Assembly: GCF_000426365.1 (NCBI RefSeq)
Contig: NZ_AUFF01000002.1
Coordinates: forward strand, 62,001 to 126,000
Direction: 5' to 3'
DNA from: Arenimonas composti TR7-09 = DSM 18010
Lineage (GTDB): Bacteria; Pseudomonadota; Gammaproteobacteria; Xanthomonadales; Xanthomonadaceae
DNA: 64,000 bases
Below, piece by piece: positions 53,528-62,741 of the stretch (its first letter is position 1; the number at the start of each line of letters is the position of its first letter). The notes under the pieces were generated by a model, which made no database searches, was not told the origin of the DNA, and saw only the letters and a list, made by a program, of their open reading frames with translations. The translations under genes were made by a program, and so were the position numbers.

Positions 53528-55477
53528 ATGGCGGAGTCCGACGACGAGCTCGACCTGATCGCGATCGGCCGCGTCGGCATCGACCTCTACGGCGAACAGG
53601 TCGGCGGCCGCCTCGAGGATGTCACCAGTTTCGCCCGCTACGTCGGCGGCAGCCCCGGCAACACCGCGATCGGCGCCGCCAGGCTCGGCCTGCGCAGCGC
53701 CCTGTGCAGCCGCGTCGGCGCCGACCACTTCGGCCGCTTCATCCGCGAGCAGCTGCAGCGCGAAGGGGTCTCGGTCGCCGGCCTGCACGACGATCCCGAC
53801 CGGCTCACCGCCCTGGTGATCCTCGGCATCCGCGACCGCGAGCGCTTCCCGCTGATCTTCTATCGCGAGAATTGCGCCGACATGGCGCTCGATGTCGGCG
53901 AGCTCGACGAGGACTGGCTCCGTTCCGCCGGCGCGGTGCTGATCGGCGGCACCCATCTGTCGCGGCCGAACGTGTTCGCGGTGTCGCGGCGCGCCGCCGA
54001 ACTGGCGCGCGCCGCCGGCAGGCGGGTCGTGTTCGACGTCGATTACCGGCCGGTGCTCTGGGGCCTGGCCGGGCGCGACCGCGGCGAGGACCGCTTCGTC
54101 GCCGATCCCGAGGTCACCGCGCGCCTGCAGGCGATCCTGCCGCTGTGCGACCTGATCGTCGGCACCGAGGAGGAAATGCACATCCTCGGCGGCAGCACCG
54201 ACACCGTCGCCGCGCTGCGCGCGATCCGCGAACGCAGCGGCGCCCTGCTGGTGTGCAAACGCGGCCCGCAGGGCTGCGTCGCCTTCCCCGGGGACGTACC
54301 CGCGTCCCTCGACGAGGGCGTGGTCGGCGCCGGCTTCGCGGTCGAGGTCTACAACGTCCTCGGCGCCGGCGATGCCTTCATGGCCGGCTTCCTGCGCGGC
54401 TGGCTGCGCGGCGAGGCGCTGGCGACCTGCTGCAGCTGGGGCAATGCCTGCGGCGCGATCGTCGTGTCGCGGCATGGCTGCGCGCCGGCGATGCCGACCT
54501 GGCCGGAACTGCAGGACTTCCTCGCCCGCTACGGCGGCGCGCCGGCCGGCACCGCGCCGCGCCGGCTGCGCGACGACCGTGCGCTGGAACACCTGCATCG
54601 CGTCACCACGCGCGCCGGTTGCTGGGACCAGCTCACGGTGCTGGCGATGGACCATCGCAGCCAGTTCGAGGCGCTGGCCGCGCGCCTGGGCGTCGGCGCC
54701 GACCGCATCGAAGGCTTCAAGGCGCTGTCGCTGCGCGCCGTGCACCGTTTCGCCGGTGGCGACGGCCGCGTCGGCCTGCTGCTCGACGGCCGCTACGGCC
54801 GGCGTGGCCTCGAGGACGCCGCCGACTATCCGTACTGGATCGGCCGCCCGATCGAAGTGCCCGGTTCCTGTCCGGTGGCCTTCGAATGCGGCCCGGATGT
54901 CGGCGTCGAGCTGCGCACCTGGCCGGCGAACCATGTCGTGAAATGCCTGGTCTTCCATCACCCGGACGATCCGCAGGACCTGCGCGAGCGTCAGGAGCGC
55001 CAGCTGCTGCGCCTGCAGCATGCCGCGCTCGGCACCGGTCACGAACTGCTGGTCGAGATCATCGCCTCGCGCGAACGGCCGGTCGACGCCGGCACGGTCC
55101 CGGCGGTCATGCAGCGCTTCTATGATCTGGGCATGCGCCCCGACTGGTGGAAGCTCGAGCCGAACGGTGACCCGCAGGCCTGGCAGGCGGTGCAGCGCAC
55201 GATCCAGGACAACGACCCGCACTGTCGGGGCGTCGTCCTGCTCGGACTCGCGGCGAGCCCGGAAGAACTGATCGCCGGGTTTCCGGCGGCGGCGGCGACG
55301 CCGGTGGTGCGCGGTTTCGCGGTCGGCCGCACGATCTGGGCCGACACCGCCGAAGCCTGGCTCGCCGGACATATCGGCGACGACGAGGCGGTCGCGCAGC
55401 TCGCCGGCCGCTTCGGTGAACTCGTGCAAGCCTGGCGCGCCGCGCGCGCCGATGCGGAGAGCAGGAATGCGGCCTGA
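53528..55477 (+). CDS. iolC: 5-dehydro-2-deoxygluconokinase fused to DUF2090 domain
   Basis: 649 residues. Residues 8-340 are a PfkB-type kinase: Y-V-G-G-S-P-G-N-T-A near 38-47 and N-V-L-G-A-G-D-A-F-M near 279. Residues 345-640 are the DUF2090 domain, a TIM-barrel aldolase-like part, with T-V-L-A-M-D-H-R-S-Q-F near 373. It phosphorylates 2-deoxy-5-keto-gluconate, and the second part may cleave the product, replacing IolJ. iolD starts 11 bases before its stop. Confidence 0.93.
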   Translation: MAESDDELDLIAIGRVGIDLYGEQVGGRLEDVTSFARYVGGSPGNTAIGAARLGLRSALCSRVGADHFGRFIREQLQREGVSVAGLHDDPDRLTALVILGIRDRERFPLIFYRENCADMALDVGELDEDWLRSAGAVLIGGTHLSRPNVFAVSRRAAELARAAGRRVVFDVDYRPVLWGLAGRDRGEDRFVADPEVTARLQAILPLCDLIVGTEEEMHILGGSTDTVAALRAIRERSGALLVCKRGPQGCVAFPGDVPASLDEGVVGAGFAVEVYNVLGAGDAFMAGFLRGWLRGEALATCCSWGNACGAIVVSRHGCAPAMPTWPELQDFLARYGGAPAGTAPRRLRDDRALEHLHRVTTRAGCWDQLTVLAMDHRSQFEALAARLGVGADRIEGFKALSLRAVHRFAGGDGRVGLLLDGRYGRRGLEDAADYPYWIGRPIEVPGSCPVAFECGPDVGVELRTWPANHVVKCLVFHHPDDPQDLRERQERQLLRLQHAALGTGHELLVEIIASRERPVDAGTVPAVMQRFYDLGMRPDWWKLEPNGDPQAWQAVQRTIQDNDPHCRGVVLLGLAASPEELIAGFPAAAATPVVRGFAVGRTIWADTAEAWLAGHIGDDEAVAQLAGRFGELVQAWRAARADAESRNAA

Positions 55478-57323
55478 ACCGGACACGATCCGCCTGACCG
55501 CCGCGCAGGCGCTGGTGCGCTGGCTGTGCGCGCAGCAGGTCGAGGTCGACGGCGTCACGACGAACTATTTCGCCGGCGTCTGGGCGATCTTCGGCCACGG
55601 CAACGTCGCCGCGCTCGGCGAGGCCCTGCAAGGCGTGCGCGACACCCTGCCGACCTGGCGCGCGCACAACGAGCAGGCGATGGCGCATGCCGCGATCGCC
55701 TACGCCAAGCAGATGCGGCGGCAGCGGGCGATGGTCTGCACGACCTCGATCGGGCCCGGGGCGACCAACCTGGTCACCGCCGCGGCGCTCGCGCACGTGA
55801 ACCGGCTGCCGCTGCTGCTGCTGCCCGGCGACGTCTACGCCAGCCGCCGGCCGGACCCGGTGCTGCAGCAGGTCGAGGCCTTCGCCGACGGCACCGTGTC
55901 GGCGAACGACTGCCTGCGGCCGGTGTCGCGCTACTTCGACCGCATCGTCCGCCCGGAACAGCTGCTCGACGCGCTGCCGAAGGCGATGGCGACGCTGCGC
56001 GACCCGGCGAACTGCGGCCCGGTGACGCTGGCGCTGTGCCAGGACGTGCAGGCCGAGGCCTGCGAGTACCCCGCCGACTTCTTCGCGCCGCGGCTGTGGC
56101 CGCAGCGCCGCCCGCAGCCCGATGCCGATGAACTCGCGGCGCTCGCCGAAGCCTTGCGCAACGCCCGCCGGCCCCTGCTGATCGCCGGGGGTGGCGTGCG
56201 CTACGCCGGCGCCGAGGCGGCGCTCGCCGACTTCGCCAGCGCGACCGGGCTGCCGGTGGCGGAAACCCAGGCCGGCAAGGGGGTGCTGGCCTGGGACCAC
56301 CCGCGCCAGCTCGGTTCGCTCGGCGTCACCGGCGCCAGCGCCGCGAACGCCGTGGCCGCCGAGGCCGACGTCGTGGTCGGCCTCGGCACCCGACTGCAGG
56401 ACTTCACCACCGGCTCGCGCACGCTGTTTCCGCAGGCGCGGCTGTTCCAGGTCAACGTGCAGCCCTTCGACGCGCACAAGCACGGCGCCGCGCCGGTGGT
56501 CGGCGATGCCGGCGTCGTGCTCGCGGCGCTGCAGGCGCGGCTGCAGGGCTGGCGCCTGAGCGACGACGTGGTCGCCGGCGACGAAGTCCGCGCCGGCGAA
56601 TGGCGGCGCGCGGTCGAGGTCGCGACCGCCGGCGGCGCCGAGGTCGAGCGGCCTTCCGATGCGCAGGTGATCGGCGCGGTGCAGGCGGCGATGCCCGACG
56701 ACGCCGTCGTCGTCGGTGCCGCCGGCGGCTTGCCGGGCGAGCTGCACAAGCTCTGGCGCTGCGCGCGCCCCGGCGGCTACCACCTCGAATACGGCTATTC
56801 GTGCATGGGTTACGAGATCGCCGGCGGCATCGGCGTGAAGCTCGCCGAGCCGGCGCGCGAGGTCGTCGTGATGGTCGGCGACGGCAGCTACCTGATGCTC
56901 AATTCCGAACTCGCGACATCGGTGATGCTCGGCACGAAGCTCGTCGTCGTGCTGCTCGACAACCGCGGCTTCGGCTGCATCGACCGTTTGCAGCGTTCCA
57001 CCGGCAGCCCCGGCTTCAACAACCTGCTCGAAGACGCCGCGCACGCGACCCTGCCGGACATCGATTTCGTCGCCCACGCGCGCAGCCTCGGCGCCCATGC
57101 CGAGAAGGCCGGCGACCTCGGCGAACTCGCCGCCGCGCTGGCGCGCGCGCGGACCGCCGACCGCAGCAGCGTCGTCGTCATCGAGACCGATCCGCGCCGC
57201 AGCACCGAAGCCGGCGGCTGGTGGTGGGACGTCGCGGTGCCGGAAGTTTCCACCCACGCGGAGGTGCTCGCCGCCCGCCGCGACTACGAGTGCGGCCAGC
57301 GCCGCCGCAGGGACAGGTCATGA
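55467..57323 (+). CDS. iolD: 3D-(3,5/4)-trihydroxycyclohexane-1,2-dione hydrolase
   Basis: 618 residues from ATG 55467, overlapping iolC by 11 bases. A thiamine-diphosphate enzyme: T-T-N-Y-F-A-G-V-W-A-I-F-G-H-G-N near 28-43, H-N-E-Q-A-M-A-H-A-A near 67 with the catalytic Glu, and the TPP motif G-D-G-S-Y-L-M-L-N-S-E near 472. It opens the ring of the inositol-derived diketone. Coupled to iolE by ATGA. Confidence 0.95.
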   Translation: MRPEPDTIRLTAAQALVRWLCAQQVEVDGVTTNYFAGVWAIFGHGNVAALGEALQGVRDTLPTWRAHNEQAMAHAAIAYAKQMRRQRAMVCTTSIGPGATNLVTAAALAHVNRLPLLLLPGDVYASRRPDPVLQQVEAFADGTVSANDCLRPVSRYFDRIVRPEQLLDALPKAMATLRDPANCGPVTLALCQDVQAEACEYPADFFAPRLWPQRRPQPDADELAALAEALRNARRPLLIAGGGVRYAGAEAALADFASATGLPVAETQAGKGVLAWDHPRQLGSLGVTGASAANAVAAEADVVVGLGTRLQDFTTGSRTLFPQARLFQVNVQPFDAHKHGAAPVVGDAGVVLAALQARLQGWRLSDDVVAGDEVRAGEWRRAVEVATAGGAEVERPSDAQVIGAVQAAMPDDAVVVGAAGGLPGELHKLWRCARPGGYHLEYGYSCMGYEIAGGIGVKLAEPAREVVVMVGDGSYLMLNSELATSVMLGTKLVVVLLDNRGFGCIDRLQRSTGSPGFNNLLEDAAHATLPDIDFVAHARSLGAHAEKAGDLGELAAALARARTADRSSVVVIETDPRRSTEAGGWWWDVAVPEVSTHAEVLAARRDYECGQRRRRDRS

Positions 57324-58210
57324 GCATCCGTTTCGGGGTCAGCCCGATCGCCTGGTCGAACGACGACATGCCGGAGCTGGGGGGCGACACCCCGCTGGAA
57401 TCGATCCTCGCCGACATCCGTGCGGTCGGCTTCGAAGGCGTCGAGCTCGGCGGCCGCTTCCCGCGCGAGCCGGCGGCGCTGCGCGAACTGCTGCAGCGGC
57501 ACGATCTCGCCCTGGTCGGCGGCTGGTACAGCGGCGCCCTGCTCGAACGCGATGCCGAGGCCGAGATCGCCGCGCTGCAGCCGCACCTGCGCCTGCTGCA
57601 GGCGCTGGGCAGCGAGGTGTTCGTGTTCGCCGAGACCTCGAACGCGATCCACGGTGAGCGCGGCAAGCCGCTGACCGCGACGCCGCGGCTCGGCGACCGC
57701 GACTGGGCGGCCTTCGGTGCGCGCATGACCGCGGTCGCCGAGCACATCGCCGCGCAGGGAATGCGTTTCGCCTACCACCATCACCTCGGCACCGTGGTCG
57801 AGACCGCCGCCGACCTCGCCGCCTTCCTCGGCCACACCGGGCCCAGCGTCGGGCTCACGCTCGACACCGGCCACGCGGCGCTCGGCGGCATCGACCCGCT
57901 CGACGTGATCCGCGACCACCCCGGGCGCATCGCCCACGTGCACTGCAAGGACGTGCGCACCGCCCGCCACACGGCGGCGCGCGCGGCCGGCGCCAGCTTC
58001 CTCGACGGCGTGCTGGCCGGCATGTACACGGTGCCGGGCGACGGCGACCTCGACTTCGCGGCGGTGATGGCGGCGCTGGCGCGCATCGACTATTCCGGCT
58101 GGATCGTCGTCGAGGCCGAGCAGGATCCGAAGCTCGCCGATCCGCGCACCTATGCCGATCTCGGCCTGCGCACGCTGCGCGCCCAGGCCGCGGCCGCGGG
58201 ACTGCACTGA
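57320..58210 (+). CDS. iolE: Myo-inosose-2 dehydratase
   Basis: 296 residues. G-V-S-P-I-A-W-S-N-D-D near 6, G-F-E-G-V-E-L-G-G near 38, H-H-H-L-G-T-V-V-E near 154 and L-D-T-G-H near 182 mark the xylose-isomerase-like barrel of IolE. It removes water from inosose. Its start overlaps iolD and its stop overlaps iolB by one base. Confidence 0.95.
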   Translation: MSIRFGVSPIAWSNDDMPELGGDTPLESILADIRAVGFEGVELGGRFPREPAALRELLQRHDLALVGGWYSGALLERDAEAEIAALQPHLRLLQALGSEVFVFAETSNAIHGERGKPLTATPRLGDRDWAAFGARMTAVAEHIAAQGMRFAYHHHLGTVVETAADLAAFLGHTGPSVGLTLDTGHAALGGIDPLDVIRDHPGRIAHVHCKDVRTARHTAARAAGASFLDGVLAGMYTVPGDGDLDFAAVMAALARIDYSGWIVVEAEQDPKLADPRTYADLGLRTLRAQAAAAGLH

Positions 58211-59040
58211 TGTCGAAGCTGCGCGTCCGCCCGCATGCGCCCGCCGCCGACGGCACCGTGCTCGAGGTGACGCCGGCGTCGGCCGGCTGGCAGCACGTCG
58301 GCTTCCGCGTCGTGTTGCTCGCCGACGGCCAGGAACACGCCGGCGGCAGCGACGATCGCGAGACCTGCCTGGTGCTGGTGGCCGGCAGCGCCGACGTCGA
58401 CACCGAGGTCGCCGGCACGCGCCGCAGCTTCACCGGCGTCGGTGGCCGCGCCTCGGCCTTCGCCGATGCGCCGCCCGGCGCGGTCTACGTGCCGGCCGGC
58501 GGCCGCTGGTCGGTGCGCGCACGTGGCCCGGTCGAACTCGCCGTCTGCAGCGCCCCGGGCGAAGGCGGCGAGGCGCGGCTGATCGACCCGGCGACGATGT
58601 CGCGCGAAGTGCGCGGGCAGGGCACCAACACCCGCCACGTGCGCAACATCCTGCCGCAGGATCAGCCGGCGCACAGCCTGCTGGTGGTCGAGGTGATCAC
58701 TCCGCCCGGCCACTGGTCCAGCTATCCGCCGCACAAGCACGACACCGCCACCGGCGACGAGGAGACCGCGCTCGAGGAAACCTACTGGCATCGCCTCGAC
58801 CCGCCGCAGGGTTTCGCGTTCCAGCGCGTCTACACCGACGACCGCAGCCTCGACGAGACGGTCTGCGTCGAGGACGGCGACGTGGTGCTGGTGCCGCGCG
58901 GCTACCATCCGGTGGGGGCGCCGCATGGTTACGCCCTGTACTACCTCAACGTGATGGCGGGCCCGTCCCGCCGCTGGATCTTCCGCAACGATCCCGACCA
59001 TGCCTGGATCGCCGGACCGGTGAAGGACTCCGCGAAATGA
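58210..59040 (+). CDS. iolB: 5-deoxy-glucuronate isomerase
   Basis: 276 residues, two cupin halves. V-I-T-P-P-G-H-W-S-S-Y-P-P-H-K-H-D near 162-178 is the metal-binding signature of IolB, with V-L-V-P-R-G-Y-H-P near 227. It converts 5-deoxyglucuronate to 5-dehydro-2-deoxygluconate, the substrate of IolC. It overlaps iolE and iolA. Confidence 0.95.
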   Translation: MSKLRVRPHAPAADGTVLEVTPASAGWQHVGFRVVLLADGQEHAGGSDDRETCLVLVAGSADVDTEVAGTRRSFTGVGGRASAFADAPPGAVYVPAGGRWSVRARGPVELAVCSAPGEGGEARLIDPATMSREVRGQGTNTRHVRNILPQDQPAHSLLVVEVITPPGHWSSYPPHKHDTATGDEETALEETYWHRLDPPQGFAFQRVYTDDRSLDETVCVEDGDVVLVPRGYHPVGAPHGYALYYLNVMAGPSRRWIFRNDPDHAWIAGPVKDSAK

Positions 59041-60569
59041 ACGAAGCAAAGCAGGACGTCGCCGCCGGCGTCCGCCACATCGACCACTTCATCGACGGCC
59101 GCCGGGTTCGCGGCGCCGCCGATCGCCACGGCGACGTCTTCGACCCGAACACCGGCGCCGTGCAGGCGCGGGTACCGTTCGCGACCGCCGCCGAGCTCGA
59201 TGCCGCGGTCGCCGGCGCGAAGGCGGCGCAGCCGGGCTGGGCGGCGACGAACCCGCAGCGACGGGCGCGGGTGATGTTCGAGTTCAAGCGCCTGCTCGAA
59301 GTGCACATGGACGAACTCGCGGCCCTGCTCAGCAGCGAGCACGGCAAGGTGCTGGCCGATGCCCGCGGCGACATCCAGCGCGGCCTCGAGGTGATCGAGT
59401 TCTGCTGCGGCATCCCGCACCTGCAGAAGGGCGAGCACAGCTACGGCGCCGGGCCGGGCATCGACGTGTATTCGCTGCGCCAGCCGCTCGGCGTCGGTGC
59501 CGGCATCACCCCGTTCAACTTCCCGGCGATGATCCCGATGTGGATGTTCGGGCCGGCGCTGGCGACCGGCAACGCCTTCATCGTCAAGCCGTCCGAGCGC
59601 GATCCCTCGGTGCCGGTGCGGCTGGCCGAGCTGCTGCTCGCGGCCGGCCTGCCGCCGGGCGTGCTGCAGGTCGTGCACGGCGATCGCGAGGTCGTCGAGG
59701 CGATCCTGCGCCACCCCGACATCCGCGCGGTCAGCTTCGTCGGCTCCTCCGACATCGCCCAGCACGTCTACGCCACCGGCGCCGCCCACGGCAAGCGCGT
59801 GCAGTGCATGGGCGGCGCCAAGAACCACGGCATCGTGCTGCCCGACGCCGACCTGGAGCACGCGGTCGCCGACATCATCGGCGCCGCCTACGGTTCCGCC
59901 GGCGAACGCTGCATGGCCCTGCCGGTGGTGGTGCCGGTCGGCGAACGCACCGCGGTCGAACTGCGCGCGCGCCTGGTCGCTGCGGTTCAGGCGCTGCGGA
60001 TCGGCCCGTCGACGGATCCGCAGGCGCATTACGGTCCGGTGGTCACCGCCGCGCACCGGCGTCGCATCCTCGACTGGATCGGCACCGGCGTCGACGAAGG
60101 CGCCGAGCTGGTGCTCGACGGCCGCGACTTCCGCCTGCCCGGGCACGAGGACGGATTCTTCCTCGGCCCGTGCCTGTTCGACCACGTGCGCCCGGAACAC
60201 CGCGCCTACCAGGAAGAGATCTTCGGGCCGGTGCTGCAGATCGTGCGCGCCGACGGCCTCGAGGAGGCGCTGGCGCTGGCGTCGAAGCACCAGTACGGCA
60301 ACGGCGTCGCGATCTTCACCCGCGACGGCGGCGCCGCCCGCGAGTTCGCCGAGCGTGTCGACTGCGGCATGGTCGGCATCAACGTGCCGATCCCGGTGCC
60401 GGTGGCCTATCACAGCTTCGGCGGCTGGAAGCGCAGCGGCTTCGCCGACCTCAACCAGTACGGCATGGACGGCGTCCGCTTCTGGACGCGCACCAAGACC
60501 GTCACCCAGCGCTGGCCGAAGGGCAGCGTCGACAGCGGCCAGAGCTTCGTGATCCCGACGATGCGCTGA
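59037..60569 (+). CDS. iolA: CoA-acylating (methyl)malonate-semialdehyde dehydrogenase
   Basis: 510 residues from ATG 59037, overlapping iolB. Aldehyde dehydrogenase fold: T-P-F-N-F-P-A-M-I-P near 160, S-F-V-G-S-S near 238, A-G-E-R-C-M-A-L with the catalytic Cys near 292, and E-I-F-G-P-V-L near 394. It converts malonate semialdehyde to acetyl-CoA as the final step. Also known as mmsA in valine degradation. Confidence 0.93.
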   Translation: MNEAKQDVAAGVRHIDHFIDGRRVRGAADRHGDVFDPNTGAVQARVPFATAAELDAAVAGAKAAQPGWAATNPQRRARVMFEFKRLLEVHMDELAALLSSEHGKVLADARGDIQRGLEVIEFCCGIPHLQKGEHSYGAGPGIDVYSLRQPLGVGAGITPFNFPAMIPMWMFGPALATGNAFIVKPSERDPSVPVRLAELLLAAGLPPGVLQVVHGDREVVEAILRHPDIRAVSFVGSSDIAQHVYATGAAHGKRVQCMGGAKNHGIVLPDADLEHAVADIIGAAYGSAGERCMALPVVVPVGERTAVELRARLVAAVQALRIGPSTDPQAHYGPVVTAAHRRRILDWIGTGVDEGAELVLDGRDFRLPGHEDGFFLGPCLFDHVRPEHRAYQEEIFGPVLQIVRADGLEEALALASKHQYGNGVAIFTRDGGAAREFAERVDCGMVGINVPIPVPVAYHSFGGWKRSGFADLNQYGMDGVRFWTRTKTVTQRWPKGSVDSGQSFVIPTMR

Positions 60570-60599
60570 GCGCGGCACGATCCAGGGGAGGACCACGCC

Positions 60600-61940
60600 A
60601 TCGCACTTCTCCGCTTCTTCGCCACCGGGCCGGACCGGCCCGAGTCCACCGACCGCGCCTGGATCGACGCCACCTACCGTCGCCACCGCCTGCGGGTGAT
60701 GCTGGCGATCACCCTGGGCTACGGCGTGATCTACACCTGCCGGCTGGCGCTCGGCGTGGTCAAGCAGCCGCTGATCGACGAAGGCGTGTTCACGCCGGCC
60801 GAACTCGGCCATATCGGCTCGGCGCTGTTCTACACCTACGCGATCGGCAAGCTGACCAACGGCTTCCTCGCCGACCACGCGAACATGAAGCGCTTCATCG
60901 CCTTCGCGTTCGCGGCGACGGCGGTGTGCAACGTGCTGATGGGCTTCACCACCGCGTTGTGGACGGCGGTGCTGCTGTGGGGACTCAACGGCTGGTTCCA
61001 GAGCTTCGGGGCGCCCGGCGGCGTGGTCGCGATGACCGCGTGGTTCTCCAACCGCGAACGCGGACGGATGTACGGCATCTGGAGCACCGCGCACTCGCTC
61101 GGCGAGGGCCTGACCTTCCTCGTCGTCGGCAGCCTGGTCGCCTGGCTCGGCTGGCGCTGGGGCTACCTCGGGCCGGGCCTGTTCGGCTTCGCCGCGGCCG
61201 CCTGCGCCTGGTGGCTGCTGCAGGACCGCCCGCGCACGCTCGGCCTGCCGACGGTCGCCGACTGGAAGAACGACCACTACGGCGAGACGCTGAAGGTCGA
61301 CGCCCGTTCGGTGCTGGCGCTGCAGCTGTCGATCCTGAAGCTGCCGGCGATCTGGGTGCTGTGCCTGGCCGCCGCGACCACCTACGTCACCCGCTACGCG
61401 ATCAATTCCTGGGGCGTGCTCTACCTGCAGGAAGTGCGCGGCTTCAGCCTGCCGATGGCCGGCACGTTGCTGATGGTCAGCACGCTCGCGGGCATCGCCG
61501 GCGCGGTCGCCTACGGCTTCGTCTCCGACCGTTTCTTCGCTGCGCGCCGCCCGCCGGCGAACCTGCTGTTCGCGCTGGTCGAGATCGCCGGCCTGCTGCT
61601 GATCTTCTACGGCCCGACGAACACCACGACGCTGACGATCGGCCTGCTGATGTTCGGTGTCGGCCTGACCGGGCTGGTGACCTCGCTCGGCGGTCTGTTC
61701 GCGGTCGACATCGCGCCCAAGCGCGTCGCCGGCGCGGCGATGGGCGTGATCGGCATCTTCAGCTACATCGGCGCCGGCATCCAGGAACAGGTGACCGGAC
61801 GGCTGGTGCAGCAGGGCATGACCGTCGTCGACGGCGTGCGCCATTACGACTTCGACGCGGCGATCCTGTTCTGGATCGGCTCGTCGGTCCTCTCGATGCT
61901 GCTGGCGGCGAGCCTGTGGCGCACCCGGATGCACGACTGA
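60600..61940 (+). CDS. MFS transporter, OPA-like, with apparent ATC start
   Basis: 446 residues if translation begins at ATC 60600. AGGGGAGG (60584-60591) is placed eight bases before it, and the extra segment (R-F-F-A-T-G-P-D-R-P-E-S-T-D then Y-R-R-H-R-L-R-V) looks like the normal N-terminus of the family. Conventional starts are GTG 60693 or ATG 60696. Twelve membrane helices; Y-A-I-G-K-L-T-N-G-F-L-A-D-H near helix 2-3 and the general pattern resemble organophosphate:phosphate antiporters (UhpC/GlpT type). It probably imports an inositol phosphate or inositol. The next gene overlaps it by one base. Confidence 0.8.
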   Translation: MALLRFFATGPDRPESTDRAWIDATYRRHRLRVMLAITLGYGVIYTCRLALGVVKQPLIDEGVFTPAELGHIGSALFYTYAIGKLTNGFLADHANMKRFIAFAFAATAVCNVLMGFTTALWTAVLLWGLNGWFQSFGAPGGVVAMTAWFSNRERGRMYGIWSTAHSLGEGLTFLVVGSLVAWLGWRWGYLGPGLFGFAAAACAWWLLQDRPRTLGLPTVADWKNDHYGETLKVDARSVLALQLSILKLPAIWVLCLAAATTYVTRYAINSWGVLYLQEVRGFSLPMAGTLLMVSTLAGIAGAVAYGFVSDRFFAARRPPANLLFALVEIAGLLLIFYGPTNTTTLTIGLLMFGVGLTGLVTSLGGLFAVDIAPKRVAGAAMGVIGIFSYIGAGIQEQVTGRLVQQGMTVVDGVRHYDFDAAILFWIGSSVLSMLLAASLWRTRMHD

Positions 61941-62740
61941 TGCAGACCCCTTCGCGCGAACTCGAAGCGATGGTCGCCGCCGCCCGCGCCGCCGGCGCCG
62001 GCCTGCGCGCGCGCCAGCGCGAACTGCATGCGCTGGCGGTGCGCAGCAAGTCCGGCCCGGCCGACCTGGTGTCGATCGCCGACGAGGAGGCCGAGGCCAC
62101 CGTGCGTGCGCACCTCGCGGCGGCGCGTCCCGACTACGCCTTCCTCGGCGAGGAGGGCGGCGCCGAAGGCAACGGCGAGCGGCAGTGGATCGTCGATCCG
62201 CTCGACGGCACCACCAATTTCCTGTTCGGCGGCCCGCTGTGGGGCGTCAACGTCGCGCTCGCGGAAGCGGGGCGGGTGATCGCCGGCGTGACCTGGCTGC
62301 CGGCGCTCGAAGAGCTCTACGTCGCCGAAGCCGGCCGCGGCGCCTGGCTCAACGGCCGGCGCCTGCAGGTGTCGCCGCGCGCGACCCTGGTCGAGGCGGT
62401 GCTGTCCTGCGGCATTCCCTTCCACGGCAAGCCGGACCATCCGCTGTTCGCGCGCGAGATGACGCGCCTGACCGCGGTCACCGCCGGAATGCGCCGTACC
62501 GGCGCCTGTTCGGTCGACATGGCCTTCGTCGCCGCCGGCCGCTGGGACGCCTACTGGGAACGCACGCTCAATTCCTGGGACATGGCGCCCGGGGTGATCC
62601 TGGTGCAGGAAGCCGGCGGTATCGCCACCGGGGCCGACGGCGGCCCGCTCGACCTGTACGGCGGCCATGTCTGCGTCAGCAACGGCGCGATCCACGCCGC
62701 GCTGCTCGAACAACTGCGGCTTGCCGCGCAGGAGGACTGA
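61940..62740 (+). CDS. Inositol monophosphatase-family protein
   Basis: 266 residues from ATG 61940. L-G-E-E-G-G near 72, W-I-V-D-P-L-D-G-T-T-N-F near 84-95 and S-W-D-M-A-P-G near 213 are the lithium-sensitive phosphatase metal sites. It likely removes the last phosphate from inositol monophosphate; a histidinol phosphatase role is possible but the location favours inositol. Overlaps the MFS gene by one base. Confidence 0.9.
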   Translation: MQTPSRELEAMVAAARAAGAGLRARQRELHALAVRSKSGPADLVSIADEEAEATVRAHLAAARPDYAFLGEEGGAEGNGERQWIVDPLDGTTNFLFGGPLWGVNVALAEAGRVIAGVTWLPALEELYVAEAGRGAWLNGRRLQVSPRATLVEAVLSCGIPFHGKPDHPLFAREMTRLTAVTAGMRRTGACSVDMAFVAAGRWDAYWERTLNSWDMAPGVILVQEAGGIATGADGGPLDLYGGHVCVSNGAIHAALLEQLRLAAQED

Positions 62741-62741
62741 G

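Noticed and set aside
58941-61934. 997-residue minus-strand open frame opposite iolA and the transporter
   Set aside because: His/Arg/Ala-rich shadow with no domains; the plus strand holds well-matched enzymes.
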